Made by a program: the position numbers and the translations under genes. From Bugulina stolonifera (Eukaryota > Bryozoa > Gymnolaemata > Cheilostomatida > Bugulidae), in the NCBI GenBank assembly GCA_935421135.1, contig OW285197.1:6108850-6172849 (forward strand): DNA of 64,000 nt, given 5' to 3'. Numbering within the stretch: the first letter of the stretch is position 1; each line of letters begins with the position of its first letter. Below are positions 22,680 to 34,924 of this stretch, in pieces. The notes below the pieces were generated by a model. That model saw nothing but the letters and a program-made list of their open reading frames with translations, was not told the origin of the DNA and did no database searches.

Positions 22680-23275
22680 TGGATGTTTGTATGGTCGAGA
22701 GATGACCTACTTGCACAAGTGAAGAGCCCATGAGTGGGGCTAGGCCTTCGTCACTACATGAAAGTCCGACAGGTACTTGTACTGTAAACCAAGACGACCC
22801 AAGTGGTCCCTTAGTCAATGCTTGTGTGCTATACTTGAGAAAGAGTATGCTCAGTACTGCTAGGCTGTTCGGGCATCAAGGTCGAAGATCTTCTCAGCTG
22901 AAACTAACCTGTACTATGAGAGAAGACTCTTGTATAAAGAGTATAATAGAAGTCTCTTTATTGAGATCTAAGCATCAAATGAGACGATGATAGTAAAAAC
23001 CATTCGCTTTATATTAGTAGTATTCTAAATGCCGGAAAACAGCTCCGGTAAAGAGGCGGGCGTAGGGTCGTCCAAAAATTGCACAACAATATAGCGGCCA
23101 GATGGTTGAGGGCCGACCCAAAAGAGCTCGACTATAAAAAAGTTGCTTAAAAGCAGGTAACAAGTAGCAGGTACAGAATCACTGTACATCAAATTCTGAG
23201 AGGTCGGCCCCAGTTACACAGGTATAAAAAGGGTCTATATGCTTAGTAATGCACATAATAAGTAAGTATGGAATG
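22680..23275 (+). repeat. interspersed repeat family R1, copy 2
   Basis: Same block order as 10446-11030, more diverged (the YY1-like site reads CAATATAGCGGCC). It ends with GAGAGGTCGGCC and GGTATAAAAAGGG at about 23223. Confidence 0.8.
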
Positions 23276-23557
23276 TTTCTGCATAGGTTACTCAACATAC
23301 ATAAATAAGGTATGAATTGTTTATGACAATGCAATGCTGTATGAGTGGCTAAGTCTACAGAGTTACGTTAACCACTACAACATATGCGCCATCGAGCACG
23401 TAAAGCGAATTCTACAGATATGCACTGTTCAAAGTTTGTGCTGTTAGGCTCCATTAGTAGATTATCTGCTCTGTTATAACAGCATCTCCCAAGGCACTAC
23501 CAATTTTGGGCCAACATGTTTGCATAATATTTATTTCTATAATTACAGTAATATGAC

Positions 23558-23830
23558 ATTCTATGGACTCAGCGTATGTCCACCATTTACATGTGTGCCC
23601 GTATAATCGACAAAAATTGATGGGACAGCATCTGACTTTGAGTTAACTTTGGCATGATGCTTTTCAGAGAGCAGAATCGTCTGAGTGGTTAGAATGTTGG
23701 ACCAGGTTTCAACTTCAGTCATGGTGGTGTTATGAAAAGAATCAAACCGCAGTTGCTCCTGTGCCTCAACAAAGAACTTGAGGACATGCAAGTCGGCGTG
23801 GCTTCCAGGCAACTCCCCCTTACCAAAACT
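23558..23830 (-). CDS. unrecognised coding-like fragment
   Basis: Minus-strand frame of about 85 residues with protein-like composition (LHVLKFFVEAQEQLRFDSF, EVETWSNILTTQTILLSEK, VPSIFVDYTGTHV) and a TAG stop near 23560. No ATG at a sensible place and no flanking exons found. It sits beside R1 copy 2, so it may be a transposon ORF remnant. Confidence 0.3.
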
Positions 23831-25126
23831 GGCAATTTTACTGAGCCTTTCTCACAGGGAGTCGACCAGCACCTGACAGTTGAAGTTAGGTGGGGTTCGT
23901 CACGCTGAGAATTATAATTCAGAAAGTTCTTGTTGCTTGTATGTTGCTTGTATACTGCTTACACAAGCACCATATACCCATGGAATGCATAAAATAGTTT
24001 ACCATGAGATTTTATTATTAGCTTGCATCAGCATTAATACAATATGGCACCACACTTGCCAAGTGTCCCGGGTTTCTCGAGCCACCCCCGGGATTTGAAA
24101 ATTGTTCCTACACTGTCCCAATGTCCTGATTTTTACCTGGGGAGTTGAAAAATTGTTGTTCCAAAAATTTTGTTTATTATTTACTGAAAAAGAGTCGAGC
24201 GTCGTAAACCCAGGGGAAATTTGCTGAATACACACCGTTTATTATTAAAGTAGTTCGATGTCTACTAACTGTCGTGTCTATGCCAATTGCCACCAGTGAT
24301 AGCCCAAACTCTGACTAATCTTTGAGCTATATTGGCAGTGTACTAAAGCCACCCTAACAGTGGATAACCACCGGAAATGAAAATTCATTCATTGATGTAA
24401 TAATTATTTGCTTGTAATGTACAATGCGCTTGTACTTACAGATACAAAAGGTTTCCACTTGTCTATTAGATATTATTTTAGCTGTTTAGCCAAACAGTGC
24501 CTAGAGTACAGAAAAGCAAAAAACTCGGCAACTTTGAAAATAAATGATTCCAAATTTTTAATTTTACTTCTAGAAGTAAATTAAATTTTGAATAATATCA
24601 ACATGCCTTCTGCACCTTCTGCGATGCAGACCTTAGTATTACTGGTGGTGGTACCAATGACATCAAAGCTGTTACGTCGTCTCAATGCTTAGAAGATTTG
24701 TTTATTCTCAACAATTCTGTACCTCAAAAGACAGGCTTAAATAACATTATTATTATAATTCAGTATCTTCATAAGTTAAATTATTTATATGTTTGTTTAT
24801 AACTTAATATAAAATGAAACAAAAATTTTGTCTCTATTAAGTTTCTATTATGCAACAATTTTTATGTGTCTTCTTTAGATGATCCAAGGTGAAGCACGCT
24901 TTACAACTTCATCCTACCTTCCACCATATTAAAGCCATTCAAATATACAAGCAATATGAATTTATTTTTGACTACTAGAGCAGCATACAAATACAAGTGA
25001 AATTGCACTAACTACTGCTATTTTAGTGGCTCACTTGAAAAAATATTTTTGAATGCAGGAGGGCACTTCACCGCCCTTCCCGCACCCTCTCCAGCAGTGT
25101 TTCCTCTGGCCCGCACATGTGTTAAG

Positions 25127-25318
25127 ATTTTTTACCCAGAGTACTTGGCAAATATGCAAGGCACTGGTACAAGATTAGATTGCTTAGCTACCACAAATAT
25201 TACAAACTTAGGGGAGCATTATTTTTTACTCAGGGTACCTGGCAAGTATGCAAGGCACTGGCACAAGATTAGATTGCTTAGCTACCACAAATATTACCCA
25301 CTTAGGGGAGCATTATAT
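25127..25318 (+). repeat. tandem duplication, about 95-bp unit
   Basis: Two head-to-tail copies sharing GGCAAGTATGCAAGGCACTG-like sequence, ACAAGATTAGATTGCTTAGC, TACCACAAATATTAC and TTAGGGGAGCATTAT. Confidence 0.85.
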
Positions 25319-25735
25319 GGAACACATATTGGGCAAGTGAATAACTTTTTGTACAATGATGCATGATGTTATATTTCATAAGAAAAATACCTCAAGTGGT
25401 TGTCGTGGTGATAACAATAATGAGGATGACAATTGGTGTTCTAGTTATTGACCGCACTGGAAGATTTCACTATAAACGATGAACACCGTGAGATAGTTAG
25501 ATTGAAGACCCTATTGTTCCAATTCTGTTTAGTGCAATACAGTGCCAAAGAAAGCTAACAATACTATTTGTACACATGCACTGTATATACATAATATGCA
25601 TTCACACAACATTTTAAGATCATATTCCATCCCAGCACCTGTTGCAAGACACCAGCCATTGAGCTAGGAATTGTTCGTTGCTTGTCCGCTGTCTACATTC
25701 TTCTCATGCAAGGCGTTAAGTAGTATTTATGACAG
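25290..25735 (+). repeat. inverted repeat, left arm
   Basis: Matches 27705-28140 in reverse orientation along its length: GGGGAGCATTATATGGAACA, GGTTGTCGTGGTGATAACAA, CGATGAACACCGTGAGATAG, GCATTCACACA and CAGCACC. Identity is roughly 80% or more by eye. The arms face each other across about 2 kb. Confidence 0.8.
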
Positions 25736-25967
25736 AGCACACTAAACAGTGTAAGAGACTTATTACTACACGTAGATTCTCCAACAGTGCATTTACAACT
25801 ACTGTACACTGGATTTTATTCCGTGGCTTTAATTTAACGTTTCAACGAGGGAATGAACTGGTTAAAAATAATATTTGAATTAGTAAACTATTAGTTAACC
25901 ATATTCAGATGTTGTTTTCATAAGCTTACACCATTTATGGCTAATTTCCACATGAGGCGTTACTGAT

Positions 25968-26040
25968 GGGATAGCTCAAGTGGTAGAGTGTTTGACTGTC
26001 ATCCCGATGGACGTGGGTTCGAATTCCACTGAAGTACTAT
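25968..26040 (+). mobile_element. tRNA-like (Asp-type loop) SINE head or tRNA pseudogene
   Basis: GATAGCTCAAGTGGTAGAG (A box) and GTGGGTTCGAATTCC (B box) are 30 bp apart, with CTGTCAT where the anticodon loop should be (GTC). The anticodon stem does not pair, so it is not a functional tRNA. A degenerate relative occurs at 39440-39490 and 52200-52250. Confidence 0.55.
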
Positions 26041-26603
26041 ATTTTTTTCATTTTTTTCATAAGATGCGTGCTACACAATACTAATTTTATCTGTAACTGT
26101 CGCATAGGATTACTGCAAGTGCAATTTTATATTCAACTATAGGGATTGCCTTAAAATTGCATGCACAATGTAAATGACTACCATGGTACGTCATGGCCAA
26201 GCCAAACAGAGCAGCACGTTTTTGCAGTATACTAATGTGAAGTTTACTATTTGCAGATTACTATTAATACAATGTTTTGTACTTTTGTACCGTCACACTT
26301 TACCACAACCCTGTGCCTTCGTGGTCATTAAATTAAAATTAATTTGTAGTAGGGTTCGTTAAATTAAAATAGCGCTATGCCATTCTCAAGCCCATTTTTA
26401 CCAAAATTTTTATCCTTTAAACGCGTGCTGAAAACCCAGAGCACAGCAGATAATGTCAAGCACTCTATTGATGCACTGATATGAAGGCTTCTAATCAACT
26501 CTACAGATTAAAAACTGTTAACTAATGGAGAGACCATGGTAATGCTGTAATCTTGACTCAGTCATAACTTCTTACAGTTCTGACTCAAGGAATATAATAT
26601 GCA

Positions 26604-26890
26604 TTATAGATATGTACAAGTAGATATTACACGGCGCACTATTTTATATGATTCAATATTATGCATGTGTAGTGATTGCTCAAGACGACGAGTGTATTTT
26701 GGGTAGTATTCGGACACTATGTTGATGAGAGCTCTTACAATGTAGTAGTATTGATCTCCAGATAATAGAGGGACGTCTTGGGGATGGAAAGCTGATCTGG
26801 TACCAAAACTCTCCTCTACCGTTATATGTGACCAACGCTGTACTTCCAATATCCAATACTCAATAAGTACATGTCTATATTATATGCAAG
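26604..26890 (-). CDS. unrecognised coding-like fragment
   Basis: Minus-strand frame with EVQRWSHITVEESFGTRS, FHPQDVPLLSGDQYYYIV and RALINIVSEYYPKYTRRL. Composition is protein-like and the frame is open upstream without an ATG, so this is an exon or fragment. I do not recognise the family. Confidence 0.35.
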
Positions 26891-27300
26891 TATATGTACA
26901 TGCATATATTTCATGCACATAGATGTACATGCATTTTCATGTAGATATACATCATACATGTATAGCACAAAAACCTTTCTTGTTGTACTTCTCTTGTACA
27001 GTAACAAAGTGCAATATTGTGGTAGAAGTTCTAAAAACACAAAACACTGTTACGTCAAATTCCTTGAAGTGAACCTATGCACATGTAATTGACGTGTGTG
27101 AATTTGACTGCTAAGGTACATTCACGTATAGTTAGTACACCCACATTCAGCTGACAGCGTTCGAGAATGACTAAAACTACTAATTTTGTGCAATCCTCTG
27201 AGACCTTGTCTCTAACCTTGTGTGGCCTTTCATGACAAATTTGGATAATTTTCAAACTATTTTGTATCAATCATAGTGCATTCTATGTGCACCTGTACTT

Positions 27301-28605
27301 AGCTGGGTCCAAGTCATAGATTTGACCTGAGTTATCAAGTCAAACCAAGTCAAGTCACAAGTTGACTTGGATTGGACTTGCCAACATGTTGAATTGACTT
27401 GACTTTAAATTGCAGATCAATGTGACTTGACTTGAATGGGTCACATGAATTATTTGTGACTTCGCCTTGGAGATAAAAATGTGAAGATAAAAATGTTGTA
27501 CGGTGAATAGCTAACATAAACAAATGCTCAATTTTCTACATATTTATCACTTTATACTTTATCAGTGCTATTAGCAGCACTTACGATACATTGAGGTTAA
27601 CTATGAGCATATACACCAAATGGAACATCTAGTCTGGGCTGTGCATAGACGCAAGTGTAATGTAGTAATGAATACACTGTACAGTGCAATAATTATCTAT
27701 TTACTACTTAACGCTTGGGATGCATGAGAAAAATGTAGACCGTGAACAAGTAATAAACAATTCCTAGCTCAATGGCTGGTGACTTGCGACTGGTGCTGGG
27801 ATGGGGTAGGATCTCAAAATGGTGTGTGAATGCATATTATGTATATACAGTGCATGTGTACAAATAGTATAGTTAGCTGTCTTTGGCACTGCGTTGCACC
27901 AAACAGAATTGTAACAATAAGGTCTTCATTCTAACTATCTCACGGTGTTCATCGTTTATAGTGAAATCTTCCAGTGCGGGCAATAGCTAGCACACCAATT
28001 GTCATCCTCATTATTGTTATCACCACGACAACCACTTGAGGTATTAGTCTTATAAAATATAAAATCATGCATCATTGTGCAAAAAGTTATTCACTTGCCC
28101 AATATGTGTTCCATATAATGCTCCTCTAAGTGAGTAATATTCCTGATGGATTGGAAATGCCAGACTGGCAAGTGGACGTTCTGTACTGTACCGTGTGCGG
28201 TTTATGCTATGTAGCACTGCATCACCGTTACAAATATATGATACTACATGACCAGTCTCAGCCGTAGTGCCAATATTACTGCATATACATGTATATCAGA
28301 TAAATGCCATACTTGTGTAATAGAGACATTCCCAGTTACACCTCAGCATAGTTTTTTATTCATTAGAAGGTCTACTAAACAAAAAAAGGTAATGTTTTGT
28401 AAAATACAAAATTTTCGAAGTTGTCTCCCATTTGAGCTGTATGTCTTACAAGTAGACAGATCGACTTCAACTTGACTTGACTTGTGACTGGCATGACGGC
28501 TCACTTGACTAGACTTGAGGCAGCACTGGCTTGACTCAAACTTGACTTTTCCCCAAAAGCCCAAAAACGACTTGGCTTGTTCAAGTCAGACATGGACTCA
28601 ATCCA
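27301..28605. mobile_element. possible DNA element with AAGTC-rich inverted ends
   Basis: Both ends carry clusters of AAGTC/GACTT: left AAGTCAAACCAAGTCAAGTC (from about 27301), right ACTTGACTTGACTTG and related, ending near 28605. Outer ends GGGTCCAAGTC and GGACTCAATCC are roughly inverted. No clear target duplication or coding capacity. The right arm of the 25-28 kb inverted repeat lies inside it. Confidence 0.4.
27705..28140 (-). repeat. inverted repeat, right arm
   Basis: Reverse-complement partner of 25290-25735. Confidence 0.8.
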
Positions 28606-28776
28606 CCTTATAATGATGATATGGATTAGACTAGCTCAAACAGGACGTTTTTGTTGAAAAACACCCACTTGGTGACGTCTTGCAAGTGAGCTAAAATCAG
28701 TCACTTTTTACTTGTGGAAAAAAAATTAAAATTTTTTATCTTGATTGTGGTCCACATTTCTTTACTTTATCAAGTT

Positions 28777-28801
28777 CCATTGGCAGAGTTACGTATATAA
28801 A
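28777..28801 (+). promoter_or_regulatory. inverted CCAAT and TATA box of the lectin gene
   Basis: CCATTGG at 28777-28783 and TATATAAA at 28794-28801, 92 bp before the ATG at 28893. Same box pair as the two promoters around 15.3-16.2 kb. Confidence 0.6.
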
Positions 28802-28892
28802 GATAGACCTGCCTGCTGAGTGTTCATATCTAGCCTGTGTCCATAGATGACAGTGTCATAAATCATAGGAGATTCTTACAATTGGCTAAGAG

Positions 28893-31800
28893 ATGCTACT
28901 CGTGTTCCTACTAGGTGAGTTGAACCAGCTTTAATTAGGTTGATTGAATTTTATGCCCTGAGGACATTGGCTTTCTAACATGTACACTCAGTGCAATTAT
29001 AATGGTTTAACTTGATCACTTACTCATGAAAACTAATTGGATATAGAACAATCCTAATGAAATCTTTAGAACTTTAGAATTTAAAGTTCATTTGGGAGAC
29101 AAAGCTTCAGTTCGGAAAAATTTAGATCTACAACTTGCAGAAGGACAGTATGACTTTATATGTTATTATAGGCATCATGAAATGCCATGGCATTAGCATT
29201 GTAATAGCTGGTAAATGGTCTTTGTATAAATTGTAATATTGCACGGAGAATTAAGTTGGCATCATAGCTAGAACTGGTAAAACAAAGATTATGTAAATTA
29301 TTTGTTTGAGCATGGGGTATGCTGAGTGCTGAAGGCATGTATGTTTGCAAATACTACGTGACTGTACAAGCACCTTTTCACTGGTAAACTAACACTTACT
29401 TAGATCCAACAATGAGTGTCTGGGTCACAAATGTTGATTGTTATACATGACTGATAATTCTTTCTTTACATTGCAGTGCTAATAATGAGCAATGGGTGGT
29501 GACCTTCACACAATTGATTCACAGTGCCGCCTACCTTATAGTTGTTTCCACATATGCAATTAGTTAAGAAAACTAGCTAATACGTTCCCTATTCTTTTGT
29601 TTATTCCGGTTTATTCCGCCATACATGAAAGGATCAATGTTTGACAAATGATATACTTATATAAACAATATGTAACATTTCACGTCTAATTATTCACTAG
29701 TATTATAATCCAGTTGTAGCTACACATAGTTAATACTACAAGTAATTTAAATTGCAGTTAGTCACAAAGTAGTTTAATGCTTAACTTAGCTTTAGTGTGT
29801 CTAGTATGTATACCTTCTGCTATTTCTCTCCCAATGTTGTTTGTTGACCTGTTCTGTTTATTACAATGCCATTCTCTTTCTTGATGGGCCCATGTCTTTA
29901 TCTTATACATGCTTTGTCTTCAAGTTACCTGATTCTTTCTTCTAATATTCTTGCTGTCTTACCAATATACATGTGTTCTTGTCATTCTTGTACGATTTCT
30001 TTTTTAGCATCGAGTATTTGGAGTGCTAAAGGTATGTGATTTAATTTACTTGATATGTTATGTAATCAAAGAAATTTTAATACTAATATTGTACCTTTTA
30101 TTTTCAAGCATAATGAAATATACAATGTAGAATGATATCTTAGTTGCATGGCCATTGGGAGTAAGGCTCTTGTACGATATACTGGAATATTGTACTGTTA
30201 TGTGTTTTATAGGAATAGCAATAGAGAAGATAAATCCAATTGGTAAGTGAAACTCTCAATGACTATACAATAACTCGATAGATAAATGTATACATGCATG
30301 ATGTATACATGTATAGACAGGTTTGAGACCCTCCTGGGACTAATTACATGGTCTACCCTCAGAACCCAGTAAATCTAAAATTTGTATCAGTTGGTTGAGT
30401 ATTAACTTCTGTCAGGGAACATAGGCCCCTTAATCTGAGGTTATTACTGTCAAAATTTTTGGGCTGACAACTAATCTACATGATTTTGTATAACCACCAT
30501 AGTAGCTACAAAGCTTACAATAATTTATTTTGAATCCCATGGCTGTTGACCATCATTCATAGCTTGCATCAATAAACATGGAGTTATTCTCTCTCAAATT
30601 TATCTTTAATAATGAGAAAGCCACAGTGTTTATTTCAGATTTTAGTCCTCATTCCTGTCAGCTGAGCAATCCAATGTTTATTCATTAGCATTTGTCTATT
30701 ATTAGCTTACCATGGTCCATGTACATGTATATCCTAGTTGAAGTACTTAGCAGTGTACCATACTAGTAGGCAATACAATCCAATTTAACAAGGTATAATA
30801 GAAAAAAGAAAGTTATGCATACATTGTCAGACAAATTCTTTTAATTTGTAACAAATGTATAATATTATGTAATGTTATGTAATGTTATGTAATTTTATGT
30901 AATGTTATGCTGCAACTATTGAAGGAGCTACTGGAACAAGAGGGGATAATGGTGTCCTACCCAATAGCACCATAGATGGAGACTTCACATTCAACGAGAC
31001 CTTCTGCACATGGCAACAGGTGGGTAAATATAATCTATATTAATACAGTTCAGTTCAGCTGGATGGCATCTAGATGACGTCTGACTCAAAAACTCTATTC
31101 CCATTTAGATGCCTGTAGTTTATAGATCTACCTTATGCATGTAAACATGGTACAGTCATTTTTACCAAAACATGTGGATTAGCTCAACGGCTTGCGATAT
31201 ACGTCATGTACATTGTCATGGAGTTGGGTGGGGCTTAGAGACCAAAACACATCACATGGCATCACATCCGCATGTACTTACCCAATTTTATTTTCAGCAT
31301 CCAGACAGGCATGTCACCGTAGACCTGGGGAGTGAGCACACAGTGTCTATGATCCAGGCATGGAGACCAGAGCCCGCAGGTTCGCAGACTGATAATTTGG
31401 TTATCTCAGTGCTAAGAGATCTGGATAGGGTAGATGGAGAGAATAGCTTTTGTTCCAACACACCGAGTTCACCGACAGGAATAAAAACTCCAGAAGGATA
31501 CACCTGCAGACGGAGACTGCATGGACGATATGTAAGAATTGGTATGCCAGTTGTCAATGATGCTGCTGCACGACTCTGTCTAGCAGAAGTGGAGATCTTT
31601 GGGTATGGTAAGTAGCGTTGCTGGCAATACCCCAATCATGCTGCCAGTTAATAATTTAATGTTATTGATTGTTTTAGGTGAACGGTTTTAACTGTTTATC
31701 GCAATGACTTTCTATTTCCAAATTGGCACTTTTGTATTGTGGATACACTATGACTTGTGATGTATGTTTAGTATTTTGTATGAAGGATTAGCTTGAAAAG

Positions 31801-34524
31801 CTGATGACAATTTTTGACAATATTGTGTGAATGCGTATCACATTTCTGATTTTGCAGCAACAGAGTCTCTGAGTGCTGATGGTAAGTATACGTAGTTCTT
31901 TATACATGTATAACATACACATGTATGTGCATGAAAACATAAAATGAAAGTAAATATGACAATTCTATACAGTGTCTTCAAAGCGTACAAAATGTGCTAT
32001 GTACATGATTGTTGTGACATATATAATGTACAGTACATGTGTATATAATTCTTGTCATATACAGGTACATAAAATACAGTGTCTTCAATAGCACCATCTG
32101 AAAATGTTACATTTTGCATTCAAGAATAACAACTATAATTCTAACACATTAATTACATGTATATTGTTGCATTTAATACTGTAATATTTCAAACACTATT
32201 GTTTCAGGGCACCTGGTTGAATTGATCAACCCAATTGGTAAGTTCAGTACAACATGTATAATAATAAATATCAATAGTTGTTGAAATCAACTACGGTAAT
32301 ATATTTTGTAACAATAGTTAACATAAGCCTCTTTGCTACATGAGATCAACTTGTTAAACTTTCTGGTACAACTAAGAGGGTAGGAGCTTGAATTCCATGT
32401 ACAGTAAGTTATGATATAAAGTCTGAATGCACTAATCCTCTGGTTACACGCAAATGTAGGCGCATGTTTATGTGTTGTCAGGGGCAACATATACGCGTTT
32501 ATGTGTTGTCAGGGGCAACATATACGCGTTTATGTGTTGTCAGGGGCAACATATACATATAGATACATAGGAAAAGATTTGTATTCTAATGATTTTATAT
32601 CATTCTCTAGCTGCTACAGGAACTAGGCAAGTAGGAATACTTGCACCTGAAAGAGCCATAGATAGAGATTATGATGCACGGAGCCGTTTCTGCATTGCAG
32701 CAGAGGTTGGCTATATTTCAAACACTATTTCCAATTACTTTTATCGTCTACTTAATATGCATGCATGTAGCAAATACATTACATAATGTGGGATAATTTA
32801 CACATGTGACTTTCAAGCTGTTGGAAAATATATTCAAGATGCATTTATTTCACACTAAGAATTTACATTCCCTGCTTAGCATCCAGACAGACACATCACG
32901 ATTGACCTCGGAGGTGTGTACATGGTAAACATGACTCGCATTTGGATCCCCACAAATCTACCAATCACCCAGTCTGCACAGCATATTCAAAATTTGAGAA
33001 TTGCCGTTTCTAGCACACAAAGTGGATTAGAGAGTACAACGGCACTCTGCACCGAGAGACTAGGCATGCCCACTGGACTTTTTCGATTTGAAGATTTTGG
33101 TTGTAGCACAAGACTAGAAGGGCAATTTGTGAGAGTTAGTATGGTAAATGTTGCCGATCCTCTTGCACTGTTGTGTGTAGCGGAGGTAGAAGTATTTGGA
33201 TACAGTAAGTATCAGCATCTTGCCAAATAACTAATTGTAGAACCAGTCTTATAATTGTATTGCTATGTAGGTGGAAATTTAGAAATAAAATATTGTAATG
33301 GCTTTCTGCTGTTTGTGTGTTTCGTCTGGGACGACTCACTTGTAAAAGGTGAAGAACCTTTGCGTGGTGCTAGGCCTTCGTTATTACATGAAAGATCGAC
33401 AGGTACCAGTAGTCCAAAGACTAACCAAGACGACCCACGTGGTCCCGAGTTAATGCTATCTTGCTATTACTGAGGAAGAGCATGTTCAGTCCTAATAGAC
33501 AGTTCGGGCATCAAGGTTGAGGACCTTGTCAGCTGGAACGACCTATACGACCTATACGACCTGTACTACGAGTGAAGACTCTGTATTAGCACACGTAATA
33601 TAGAAGTGTCCCTATTGAGATCCAAGCATCAACTGGGACAGTGATAGTAAAAAACATGCACTTTATATAGTATTGTAACTTCTGGAGGAAGTTCCGTAGC
33701 AAGGTAACAAGGCCGACGTAGTGTCATCTGTTACAACAAGATGGCGGCGGACGGCCGAGGCCGACCCAAAAGGAGCTGGGTATAACAAAAGTTACTTAAA
33801 AATCATGAGATTTATATGCAAAATTAATTACAGCTATTTCTGAGAGGTTGGCGCTCTTTACATGGGTATAAAAAGGGTATTATTGTTAAGTAATGCATAC
33901 AACAAGCGTATAACCAAATTATATGTTTCTGCACGGGCTAGTCAATACGCATAATTTAAGCATTACGGAAAATTGACGTGCACATGTACGTTACACGTGT
34001 ATCGCATCTCATTCTACTTAGATAGCACATTTTGATTGTGTGAAAATATTATCTCTATGTATATGTGATACCACCTCTGATCCAATTAAAACATACTTTC
34101 TGGATCCACATGACTTTGTGAAAATATATGTTGAAAATAAAATAGTCCTTGATTTTGTTATATTTAACATGAGTAGGCAACCATTGAAATATGTTTTACC
34201 ATACAGCTGATTACATAACAAATGATATTGATTGCAATGTATAGTGGCTGCTACCATTCATTAGCACAGATATCAGTGACTTTGATTCAAATTTGGATCA
34301 AGAACTTATGTATCGTTACACTTTAACAGGTTTATTAGCTGTTTGTTCATTTCAAAACAGTTTAATAATTAAATCCTCTAATTCCAACTTTATGTGATAA
34401 GTCCATCATTATACCAACACTAGAAGAGTATTTCACCAAAGGTAATAATCAAAAATGCTACATTTACTAAAATGCTGTTATGATTATAATGAAAAGAATG
34501 TTTGTTCTTGTTACAGGGCCATAA
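28893..34524 (+). CDS. secreted lectin, two F-type (fucolectin/tachylectin-like) domains
   Basis: Ten plus-strand exons: 28893-28914, 30008-30031, 30213-30242, 30925-31019, 31298-31607, 31858-31881, 32208-32237, 32611-32705, 32880-33204 and 34517-34524, totalling 963 bp (320 aa). Exons 1-2 give a signal peptide, MLLVFLLASSIWSAK. Exons 2-5 and 6-9 are paralogous cassettes of 24, 30, 95 and 310/325 bp in matching phases: IEKINPIG/VELINPI linkers, HPDRHVTVDLG/HPDRHITIDLG, and LCLAEVEIFGYG/LCVAEVEVFGYS at domain ends. The VDLG strand and the C-terminal C-EVE-fG match F5/8-type-C-like F-type lectin (FTP) domains, which bind fucosylated glycans in many animals; the fucose-binding residues were not verified. 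The last exon, giving only RP and a stop, is the weakest part; the stop is conserved in the copy at 20.96 kb. Exon 8 has a weak donor (GTTGGC). A single-domain ancestor with internal duplication is inferred. Confidence 0.82.
32462..32556. repeat. 31-bp tandem repeat, three copies
   Basis: Unit GCGTTTATGTGTTGTCAGGG plus GCAACATATAC. Each unit carries the short inverted pair GTTGTC/GGCAAC. It lies in the intron before the second lectin domain. Confidence 0.9.
33318..33935 (+). repeat. interspersed repeat family R1, copy 3
   Basis: Full block order of the family: GTGGTGCTAGGCCTTCG, CGTGGTCCCGAGTTAATGC, GAGATCCAAGCATCAACTG, CTGGAGGAAGTTCC, CAAGATGGCGGC (33737-33748), GAGGTTGGC and GGGTATAAAAAGGG. 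It sits in the last proposed intron of the lectin gene. Confidence 0.8.
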
Positions 34525-34884
34525 ATGTACTATTGACAGACTTCAAAGAACATGGAGACATTGTCTTGATAACTCCTGTACAAAACTGCCTCCCCTGAAT
34601 GAATACAAGCATATATATAATAATCTTATTTACAGTTAAAGTCTTTTACCCAATTAAAAGATTAAACATGATAATTTTCTCCCTTTACCTGTATTATTTT
34701 TAAAACCTAAACTCTCTGTCATTGTTCTTTGAATTACATTATCAAATTTTCTCTGATTGCTATAATAAATTACTGCTGTTTTACTTACCTTCTCAAATGG
34801 TTAAATCTGAATGTTTCTGCACAATGAAACATGACTAGAAGACATCAAACAAAACTGCATCATATATAACGCAATATAGTTATG

Positions 34885-34924
34885 CAGTTTATCTACTACT
34901 TGCATGTAAGTAGTAGATAAACTG
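34885..34924. repeat. perfect palindrome, 17-bp arms
   Basis: 34885-34901 (CAGTTTATCTACTACTT) is the exact reverse complement of 34908-34924, with a 6-bp loop. A hairpin of this kind would fold stably in RNA or single-stranded DNA. No gene is attached. Confidence 0.9.

Noticed and set aside
25968..26040. Functional tRNA-Asp gene
   Set aside because: A and B boxes are good, but the anticodon stem and acceptor stem do not pair.
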